DNA of 64,000 nucleotides from the NCBI GenBank assembly GCA_963402885.1, contig OY727098.1, forward strand, positions 24,466,417-24,530,416, given 5' to 3'. The notes under the pieces were generated by a model. It was not told the DNA's origin and searched no databases. It saw only the letters and a list, made by a program, of their open reading frames with translations. Source of the stretch: Antedon bifida (taxonomy: Eukaryota > Echinodermata > Crinoidea > Comatulida > Antedonidae). This document shows positions 58,701 to 64,000 of the stretch, in pieces (position 1 is the stretch's first letter; each line of letters starts with the position of its first letter). Made by a program: the position numbers and the translations under genes.

Positions 58701-61475
58701 TTTTACGCATAATGTTATTTGCAATATCACTTACTATAATACCATATTTTTATTATTCATTTTTTCATTCATTTATTGTTTGCCATTAGCCTTATTAGTT
58801 TTTTTTCTAAATCATTATATTTACAGTATAGATACATTTACATGTAGAGCACCAGTATTGCCTTTTTTGTATTGTCTTTATACTTACAATAATAAAGGTA
58901 ACCTGTGGTTGTTTCGTATTCCAACTCACCTTATACTAGACCCTATACAAAATTAATTTTTAACTAACGGTCACGTACTAAAGGTTGTTGAAAGAATAAA
59001 TGTCCCATAGTTGCCAAATTGAAAATAATAAATATAGTGTTGAAGCAAACCGATTTGTGGTTCATTTCGAACTTGGGTAAATAAAACGGGTTTGTTCCAT
59101 GTAAGGGAATATTGGACTTCGCGGTGGATTGAGTTAACACTCGTCAGTCGACAGGTGTATAATAAGGCCTGGAATCTGAATCCAAGTGATTCATATGATT
59201 CCAATACCCTGGAACCTGTTGTTTGCTTTGGTAAACCTTTGAAGCTGCTATGAAGTTGGAAATATTTGATTTATGTTACCTTATTTTACCTCTATATGTA
59301 TATATTTATATACGCTAAATAAACGAATATGTTTTTCTAGTTATGGCCTTATTTAGTTTAAGTTTATTAAGTTTAATTTATTTTACAGTAAAGTTGCATA
59401 GTATCACGACCTATGATTGCCATGCTGGCACATCTGTCTATAAAATTGATTTAGTTTAGTCCGCAAAAAAATAAAATCCGTTAAAGTAATGTTATATACG
59501 GACCGGTATTTCATCTCGTAATACGCGTTACGAGATTATTTACTGTATTATTCGTGTTTCCATGTTATAAACAATATATACGGTAACGAAATCCTCGATC
59601 CACGTCAGGTTTCTGGTTGCAAGTTTGCTTAATTGGCCTACCGGTACTTAAAGCTCGGGTACAGGCATGAATTTTAAATTTAATATCTGGTTAATTATAC
59701 ATAAATCAAAGAATCAAGATGAAAAAACATTAATTTCCCTTAAAATGGTCAAGTACACAATTTTTGAAAAATTCTGCTATAAAAACCAGGAAGACTTTTT
59801 CCAGTAGTTAGGTAGTTTAACCTAATGTAACAACATGTCTGGTGACTCTCTAGAAGATGGATATACGGTGGATAATTAACTATAGCCTGAAAATAAAACT
59901 CTGAAGTTGAATAAAAATACCAGAAACGTAAAATTCAAGTTATATTTACCTATAATTAGTCATCTGATAACATTGTTTTACCACACCGTTTATTTTTCAG
60001 TTTTAAAAATGCCTCTCTATTTACAACATTTGTGTAGGCCTACAGCTCGTGTAACACAAATAAAATCTCAACAATTATAGAACATAGGGGAAACTATAGA
60101 TCGATAATTATTGGAATGTATGATCAATAGAATTTTTTTGCCCGCACCTGGCCTTTAAAATCAATCTAATCGGACTATTATTTTTTCTTTACAGATGGTC
60201 ACCTTGTACCAAAGAATGTCTTTTTAATTGTGAGTCTGGACGCGATTCATCATAATTCCAAACATTGGAAAGATCCGACAGTCTTTAATCCAGATAGGTT
60301 CCTTCCAGAGAACTGCACCAACAGACGACCATTTGCGTACGTTCCGTTTTCAGCTGGCAAAAGAAATTGTATAGGTATGTAAATTGTTTCTGATTATTTT
60401 GTCATGTCGTGAGGAAGGTATCGAAACCCAGATTGAATACCCACAGGCGGATTGAAATTTACCATACACAAAATATAGGACAGCACTTTATTGAAATTCA
60501 TAAATAGAATTTGTAAAATGTGAGAGAATATCACCTAGGTTGTAACTACTGCGGAGTAGCTTTGCGTCAGGGTGTTGAGTAATTGGTCAGATGTTTTGCC
60601 CTATTTTGTCCCACCCGAGAATTGCTTGCGTATTTTTTCGCAAGTATTCTCAATGCACTTAGTATAAAGTACAAATTACGTCAGAGTATGGCAAAACATC
60701 TGACCAATTACAGAATATCACCTGTTATACATATTAGCAGAACGGGTTGTTTTTAACCAACGTTCAATGCATTATCTTAAAATCACGAGTAAAACGACTA
60801 AAGACATCGGAAATTTCTTCCAAATAAGGGCATGGATGTTGTATTTGCCGTAAAATTAGTCTGTTCGTTTGTATAGTTTTCTTTGAAACTCCCAACAAAA
60901 CAACGGCATTTTACAGTACTTTAGAAAACTTGGCTACAAATTAGTGTTAGTCGTGGACCAATTTCATTACAATTACCATCATTTTCTACAAACATATAAC
61001 AGCATAACCCGGAATTTCAAACAATGTCACACGAGATGCCCTTGTCATTTCTGGGGAAGATAAATTGAATTCCAAAATATAAATTTCCATCTAGTTTTAG
61101 ATCTGATAAAAAAAATGTATATGTGTCACTAGGGTCAGTAAATATGCCAAACCAAGAGTTTCTCAGCGGATATAGGCGGTAATCCTATGCTACAGAAAAT
61201 GACCAAATACAGTGCGTTTGCTAATCTAATACCTGATTTTGGAAACTTTTGAGGTTGAACTGTTATTTCGTATTTCTATATTTAATATTTTTCTTGGTAT
61301 TTTTTCAGGGCAACGCTTTGCAATGATGGAATTGAAGGTTGTACTGTCATCTCTGTATCGAAGGTTTAACCTGAAAAGTTTACAGAATGGGGATGAGCAA
61401 ACTCGGCCAGTGTCGGAACTAGTAGTCCGTCCACAAAATGGCCTCTACGTTTCTGTCACCAAGCGAGATAGGTGA
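40607..61475 (+). CDS. Cytochrome P450, CYP4 family (CYP4V-like), complete, ten exons
   Basis: Joined exons 40607-40775, 48926-49032, 52538-52623, 53364-53554, 55294-55363, 55689-55815, 57505-57690, 58370-58607, 60195-60374 and 61309-61475 give 1521 coding bases: 506 residues and a stop, with every junction GT/AG and in phase. The length is usual for CYP4. CYP4 enzymes are ER-bound heme monooxygenases that typically omega-hydroxylate fatty acids; they use NADPH-P450 reductase. Seen here are an N-terminal membrane segment, hinge IPGPPGLP (36-43), C-helix W126xxxR130, I-helix FEGHDTT (311-317), ExxR (E370-R373), DPTVFNPDRF (418-427) and heme loop PFSAGKRNCIG (442-452) with C450. Glu312 corresponds to the I-helix glutamate that binds heme covalently in CYP4 enzymes. 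Overall it most resembles CYP4V from memory; CYP4C-like is the alternative. Substrate is unknown. Confidence 0.93.
41245..41312. repeat. Family C remnant
   Basis: The blocks AAAGTGTCTTTTTAATA, GTGTTCCCTGAATA and GGGTGTCCCAAAGG are shared with other members of the family. Confidence 0.35.
41674..41839. mobile_element. MITE family A, copy 4
   Basis: Ends AAGCTCAGTCTACACTATCA and the inverse TGTAGACAGAGCTT. The interior repeats GTAGTGATATGCCCAAATA and contains TGACATCATCATGTCCATA and GGGCACATCACAT. Inserted in P450 intron 1. Confidence 0.85.
44211..44304 (-). pseudogene. 5S rRNA-derived sequence (pseudogene or 5S-type SINE head)
   Basis: Read on the minus strand, CGGCCATACTGCGTTGAAAC, CGGTTCTCGTCAGATCACCG, AAGTTAAGCAAC and GGCCTGG..CTGGATG follow animal 5S rRNA in order from near the 5' end to about position 95. 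The A-box region (AGTTAAGCAAC) is intact. The first few 5S bases and the 3' end are missing, and the C-box region is altered (GGATGTAAGACC). It lies antisense in P450 intron 1. Confidence 0.85.
45041..45322. mobile_element. Inverted-repeat element D, about 282 bp
   Basis: The outermost 22 bases are perfect inverse copies (left begins AAATCATGAATAATTCATGA; right ends TCATGAATTATTCATGATTT). Each end is itself nearly palindromic around CATGAATAATTCATG. Inside, GGTTCGATACC (45183-45193) fits a B box, and 45208-45262 matches the core of element E. No ORF and no evident target duplication. Confidence 0.7.
46553..46616. repeat. 16-bp tandem repeat, four units
   Basis: Four units close to GGGTCGAAACGTCCCT, each with one to several changes, the last one diverged. 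Located in P450 intron 1. Confidence 0.75.
48446..48798 (+). repeat. Tandem duplication with a 175-bp unit
   Basis: The unit beginning AAATGATATAGCTTG and ending GCAGTATTAGGTCT occurs at 48446-48620 and again at 48621-48798 with roughly ten small differences, including a few-base insertion (ATCAAA). It sits about 130 bases before P450 exon 2. Confidence 0.92.
48926..49032 (+). CDS. P450 exon 2
   Basis: The acceptor TTTTTTCTCAG precedes codons for residues 57-92 (FYMQFKKYHEQFPSIYRLW, then IGPVPTVLLCSPESAE), the A-helix and beta-1 region of CYP4 proteins. The donor GAG|GTAGGT leaves phase 0. Confidence 0.92.
49059..49100. repeat. Hairpin just inside intron 2
   Basis: TTCTTGTGGT and its inverse ACCACAAGAA bracket the 12-base palindrome CCCATTAATGGG. 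It starts 26 bases after the exon 2 donor. Confidence 0.8.
49132..49287. mobile_element. hAT-like MITE, 156 bp
   Basis: Ends CAGTGGCGTAACG and, in inverse, CACTGGCGTAACG differ at one base. Flanking octamers GTCTTTGG (49124-49131) and ATCTTCGG (49288-49295) match at six of eight positions, consistent with an old 8-bp target duplication of hAT transposons. The interior is G/C-richer than the intron and non-coding. Confidence 0.7.
49322..49445. repeat. Family C remnant
   Basis: The blocks AGTGCCCCTTGGATATGGG, TTGCCCCTCATTCATTTC and GACGTGTCCTTCTTAATAG recall the family words in the same order as at 31000. Confidence 0.35.
51285..51385 (+). repeat. Dispersed repeat family F, copy in intron 2
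   Basis: TTACGTCAGAGTGGGCAAG, TCGGACCAATAACTTAGC and TGACGCAAAGCTACTTC match, in order, the unit found at 60545-60711. Confidence 0.55.
51893..51990. mobile_element. MITE family B fragment, decayed
   Basis: CACGCAACGCAATGACGTAA, TTTGACCAATCACGATAAAT and TTATTCGAACTGTGGC follow the left half of the short subfamily; the termini are lost. Confidence 0.55.
52538..52623 (+). CDS. P450 exon 3
   Basis: Encodes VILNSNKHTRKAHFYTFLKP and WLGDGLLL, residues 93-120, the B to B' region; WLGDGLL is the CYP4 'W-LG-GLL' block. Acceptor TGTGTACTAG, donor AAG|GTAAGT, phase 2. Confidence 0.92.
52829..52977. mobile_element. MITE family B, short subfamily, diverged
   Basis: Ends AAGCTTCGTTCCAACTTGAA and the inverse of CTTTGCGAACCAAGCTT, with TGATCTATCACAAGTGAAG and TCGTGATTGGTCAAGTTGC inside. 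Older than the 181-bp copies judging by mismatches. Confidence 0.7.
53126..53257. mobile_element. MITE family B, short subfamily, diverged
   Basis: TTGGTTCCTATTTGGACGTA at the left, GACCAATCACAATGCGATGA and CATGTGATTGGTCACTTGC inside, GCGTTGCGTCCAAGTGAGGA at the right. The outermost bases are eroded. Confidence 0.7.
53364..53554 (+). CDS. P450 exon 4: C-helix
   Basis: Begins SSGDKWFSRRKLITPTFHF, with the C-helix W126xxxR130 that contacts the heme propionate and the CYP4 signature LTPTFHF. It ends VLDALC before the donor TGTG|GTGAGT, phase 1, residue 184. The acceptor is preceded by a run of T. Confidence 0.93.
54820..54892 (-). pseudogene. tRNA-like sequence (tRNA-derived SINE head or tRNA pseudogene)
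   Basis: On the minus strand TCCCAGTGGTGGTATAATGG has an A-box fit, and GGGTTCGAAT within CCGGGTTCGAATGTCGG is a good B box with a mostly paired T stem. D-arm spacing looks like tRNA-Glu/Asp types. The anticodon arm does not pair, so function as a tRNA is unlikely. Confidence 0.55.
54911..54943. repeat. Perfect 33-bp palindrome
   Basis: AGAGTTAAATTACAA and its inverse flank TTA. It lies 19 bases from the tRNA-like stretch. Confidence 0.88.
55294..55363 (+). CDS. P450 exon 5 (70 bp)
   Basis: Encodes ETAMGHRLHSQDNDDNPYAK and AVKR across the junction, matching the CYP4 'ETAMG' block after helix D. Acceptor CTATTTGCAG; the donor AACG|GTTAGT is unusual at +3 but fixed by phase 2 and by the next exon. 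Confidence 0.88.
55689..55815 (+). CDS. P450 exon 6
   Basis: Encodes RLAEILQELFKKPLYWIP, AIFNRTQSGKEYSECLRVV and HGLTTR, residues 208-250, the F-G region that usually shapes substrate access. Acceptor CCTCTTTCAG, donor AGG|GTAAGT, phase 0. Confidence 0.92.
55816..57504 (+). other. P450 intron 6
   Basis: 1.7 kb. Around 57110-57370 a motif of the form GGCACGGTCGA or its inverse TCGACCGTGCC recurs four or five times at irregular spacing. Nothing else stands out. Confidence 0.5.
57505..57690 (+). CDS. P450 exon 7: start of I-helix
   Basis: Residues 251-312, from VIKSRLEDFQKSG through KRKRLVFLDVLLKSHLD to IREEVDTFMFE. The last codon is Glu312, the CYP4 I-helix glutamate. The donor GAG|GTAACC splits the FE/GHDTT motif in phase 0. 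Confidence 0.93.
57691..58369 (+). other. P450 intron 7
   Basis: 679 bases of AT-rich sequence without a recognisable repeat. It separates the two halves of the I-helix motif. Confidence 0.6.
58370..58607 (+). CDS. P450 exon 8: oxygen-activation motif and ExxR
   Basis: Starts GHDTTFSALSWAINIIGNQ (residues 313-331) with Thr316/Thr317 for proton delivery, and contains YLERVIKECLRLKPP with E370-C-L-R373, the K-helix salt-bridge motif. Acceptor ATTAATTTTCAG, donor ATCG|GTTAGT, phase 1. Confidence 0.94.
58608..60194 (+). other. P450 intron 8
   Basis: 1.6 kb containing repeat G2 at its 3' end (59766-60161) and a short inverted ATCTCGTAAT/GTTACGAGAT pair near 59514-59537. Confidence 0.6.
59766..60161 (+). 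repeat. Dispersed repeat G, copy 2
   Basis: It aligns with 37358-37821 across nearly its whole length. It ends 33 bases before the exon 9 acceptor, so the pyrimidine tract there lies just outside the repeat. Confidence 0.75.
60195..60374 (+). CDS. P450 exon 9: meander and heme-binding loop
   Basis: Residues 392-451 include HWKDPTVFNPDRFLPEN and PFAYVPFSAGKRNCI with the proximal ligand Cys450. Acceptor TTTTTCTTTACAG, donor ATAG|GTATGT, phase 1. Repeat G2 ends 33 bases before this acceptor. Confidence 0.95.
60375..61308 (+). other. P450 intron 9
   Basis: 934 bases. It contains family F as a hairpin (60545-60711); the remainder is unique AT-rich sequence. Confidence 0.6.
60545..60711. repeat. 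Family F inverted-repeat copy
   Basis: GTAATTGGTCAGATGTTTTG at 60579-60598 and its inverse at 60692-60711 are part of perfect 22-base arms. An inner pair, GAGAAT..CTTGCG against CGCAAG..ATTCTC, makes a second hairpin inside. GTAGCTTTGCGTCAGGG outside the left arm is the flank seen in inverse at 51285-51385. Confidence 0.75.
61309..61475 (+). CDS. P450 exon 10: L-helix, C-terminus and stop
   Basis: Continues the heme loop with GQRFAMMELKVVLSSLYRRF and ends RPQNGLYVSVTKRDR followed by TGA at 61473-61475. FA-ME-K directly after the heme loop is typical of CYP4. Acceptor TATTTTTTCAG. Confidence 0.95.
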
Positions 61476-62463
61476 TATAAGGTATTCATAAAATGACACC
61501 TTGATTAATATAACTGGTTGAATGTATCAATATTGAGACACAGACGAAAGAAGAGACCATGGGTAATGTTTTGTCTCAATCCGGTGATTTTAAAAAGAGT
61601 CAAAAAGTAATCAAGCTTACCAAAATAGTCTGATGCATTAGGCCTACCGTTTCCTCTCATTTGCCCTGTTGGTGAATTGCTTAACCTTTGAACTTCTAAG
61701 ATTATTATTATATTAGTAATTTTCTTGCGTTTTTACTTATTAGATTGTTTGATCTTGTCAACATTTTTAAATCAACCCACTGTTTTACAGTCACTCCTCA
61801 ACACTTTAGGGGTATGTTTTTGCTGAATAGATAGCCATAGCCAATTATATCACTAACATGCATGCGTATAACATAGTTTGCTCTATCAGACCATGGAGGT
61901 ATAAAAATACCTCCATGATCAGACCTATTTTACAATGGTTTTCTCAGCTATGCACCAGAAACAATACGTTTCTGCGTTGCTATAGCTAATTGAGTTGGCC
62001 TACCTATACTATGTCCAGGATTTGGTCGGAAACGCCAAAACAATTTCAGGGGTGATTCAATCATCAAACTGACCATTTGTGAATTTAGTGACCAGAAATA
62101 CGTGAATGGATTGAATAATCATTAGTTTCTACCCTTAGGCAAGGTTAGTCATTTTAAATTTGGCTCTACCCCAACACATTTTACTTATTTTGTTTTAACA
62201 CAATTTGTTCGTTCACGTAAACATCGTAAATTGTATCTATCTTTACTACTGTAAATATTGCAAAGCTATTTTAAAATCATCTATATTATTATATATAAAT
62301 ATATTTTTACAAAATTTAATTTTATTTAAGACAATTGTTTTGTTTAAATGTGATATTTTAATAATGTAAAAAGGGTTTGAATAAAATTCGAAAATTGACT
62401 TTGATTTAGTTGCTAATTCATTGTACATTGTCACTATTAATAATATATTTCAGTATAGTTTTT
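61476..62463. other. 3' flank of the P450 gene
   Basis: Presumed 3' UTR and flank. I see no AATAAA close to the stop; one occurs near 62381. A CCATGGAGGTAT hairpin lies at 61891-61917. No other gene. Confidence 0.4.
61891..61917. repeat. Hairpin of the CCATGGAGGTAT family
   Basis: CATGGAGGTAT and its inverse ATACCTCCATG face each other across a few A residues. The arm is the same word as at 28333-28370 and 28642-28663. Confidence 0.75.
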
Positions 62464-63480
62464 TAGTAATACTATTCACCTGTTAGTGATACTATTGTAT
62501 GTTCTATGCATCTGTCAGTGATACTATTGTATGTTCTATTCATCTTTCAGTGATACTATTGTATGTTCTATTCACCTGTCAGTAATACTATTGTTTGTTC
62601 TATTCATCTTTCAGTAATATTATTATTTGTTCTATTCATCTTTCAGTAATACTATTATTTGTTCTATTCATCTTTCAGTAATACTATTGTTTGTTCTATT
62701 CATCTTTCAGTAATACTATTGTTTGTTCTATTCACCTGTCAGCAATACTATTGTATGTTCTATTCATCTGTCAGTGATACTATTGTTTGTTCTATTCATC
62801 TGTCAGTGATATTATTGCATGTTCTATTCATCTGTCAGTGATACTATTGTATGTTCTATTCATCTTTCAGTGATACTATTGTTTGTTCTATTCATCTGTC
62901 AGTGATACTATTGTTTGTTCTATTCATCTGTCAGTGATACTATTTGTATGTTCTATTCATCTGTCAGTGATACTATTGTATGTTCTATTCATCTTTCAGT
63001 GATACTATTGTTTGTTCTATTCACCTGTCAGTGATACTACAGTATGTTCTATTCACCTGTCAGTGATACTATTGTCTGTTCTATTTATCTGTCAGGGATA
63101 CTATTGTATGTTCTATTTATCTGTCAGGGATACTATTGTATGTTCTATTCATCTGTCAGTGATATTGTCTGTTCTATTCACCTGTCAGCAATACTATTGT
63201 CTGTTCTATTCATCTGTCAGTGATACTATTGTATGTTCTATTCATCTGTCAGTGATACTATTGTCTATTCTATTCATCTGTCAGTGATACTATTGTCTGT
63301 TCTATTCATCTGTCAGTGATACTATTGTATGTTCTATTCATCTGTCAGTGATACTATTGTATGTTCTATTCATCTGTCAGTGATACTATTGTATGTTCTA
63401 TTCATCTGTCAGTGATACTATTGTCTATTCTATTCATATGTCAGTGATACTATTGTCTGTTCTCTTCTTCTGCCAGAATA
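62464..63480. repeat. Minisatellite, 32-bp unit, about 31 copies
   Basis: The unit reads TTCATCTGTCAGTGATACTA then TTGTATGTTCTA, with common variants TTTGTTC, GTCTGTTC, CATCTTTCAG and CACCTGTCAG. Since 32 is not a multiple of three, all frames cycle through the same three peptides, which explains the apparent ORFs at 62659-62841 and 63012-63287; they are not genes. The first and last units are diverged. Confidence 0.95.
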
Positions 63481-64000
63481 TTGTATGTTCTTAATCTGGA
63501 AGTAATAATGAAGGCCTGTGTTTTATTCATCTGGACTAATCAATTCAATATAACATTTTTTCAATAATGGTAAGACAAATAATACAAGAATAATAAACAA
63601 TACGAAACAGTAATACAATACAACAAAAAAGAAGAGGTAAATAAGAGAAAGGAATGCCATCATTGGGGTCATGATTAGAAGTAAAAAAATTGTCTCATCA
63701 TGACACCGGGAGAAAAAAAAGATATAAAAGGCTACCTTAATTAATGCTATCTAAAATTATTGTTGGTACAGTAATAAATATTTATTTTTTAATTTACTTT
63801 TAAAATCTGGTAAAGAAACATAATTTTTAATTGAAGCATTTAGATTGTAACTGGCTGTAGAACTGATAAGCTGTGCTTTATTCATGTTTTCTTCATCTGG
63901 ATTTTATTACAAAACTACAAGTGACAAGATGACTTTGATAGGTTGTCTACTTTTAAATACATTTTTACGCTACATAAATCTTCCCAATGAGATTATTTCC
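63481..64000. other. AT-rich right edge
   Basis: No gene or repeat recognised. Confidence 0.5.

Noticed and set aside
62659-63287. Two repetitive ORFs with cysteine-rich peptides
   Set aside because: They are by-products of the 32-bp minisatellite, with the same peptides cycling through all frames.
1-64000. CRISPR arrays, operons, riboswitches, Shine-Dalgarno sites, phage or integrated viral genes
   Set aside because: None seen. The tandem repeats have no spacer-repeat alternation, and the gene structure is intron-containing eukaryotic.

Overview
This window is nuclear DNA of a eukaryote. The coding sequence is split by long introns with GT/AG boundaries, most of the sequence is AT-rich non-coding DNA, and it is crowded with short inverted-repeat transposons, LINE debris and tandem repeats. 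A CXXC exon of TET type, a CYP4V-like cytochrome P450 and a PHD/SGNH-type LINE fragment suggest a marine invertebrate deuterostome, possibly an echinoderm. That placement is inference; no species-diagnostic gene is visible.

Layout. (1) 1-10.3 kb: the 5' coding part of a minus-strand gene. One large exon (8473-10182, 570 codons) ends exactly at an eight-cysteine CXXC zinc finger of the TET/CXXC4/5 class. A putative 26-codon, phase-compatible exon lies at 2304-2381. The rest of the gene, including any dioxygenase domain, would lie beyond the left edge. (2) 10.3-40.6 kb: about 30 kb without a convincing gene. It holds an 82-86 bp tandem array (19.3-20.4 kb), many copies of two MITE families, a LINE ORF1 remnant with PHD and SGNH motifs (34.7-35.2 kb), a LINE C-terminal remnant (39.3-39.5 kb), and two unassigned minus-strand exon-like open stretches (26.2 and 31.6 kb). 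(3) 40.6-61.5 kb: a complete plus-strand CYP4-family gene in ten exons. All splice phases fit and give a 506-residue protein with membrane anchor, proline hinge, I-helix, ExxR and heme-cysteine motifs. Its introns hold a 5S rRNA-derived remnant, tRNA-like sequences, MITEs and a tandem duplication. (4) 61.5-64 kb: 3' flank and a 1-kb minisatellite with a 32-bp unit.

The two recognisable genes point in opposite directions, about 30 kb apart, and nothing suggests they act together: one is a chromatin/DNA-methylation reader-type protein, the other a microsomal monooxygenase. The most informative structure is in the repeats. A MITE family with termini AAGCTTGGTTCCCACTAG exists as a short and a long subfamily, nested into each other in both directions. 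Uninterrupted relatives in the same window serve as empty sites and support a TA target duplication, and two 181-bp copies 15 kb apart differ at one base. I found no prokaryote-like system, CRISPR array or operon.
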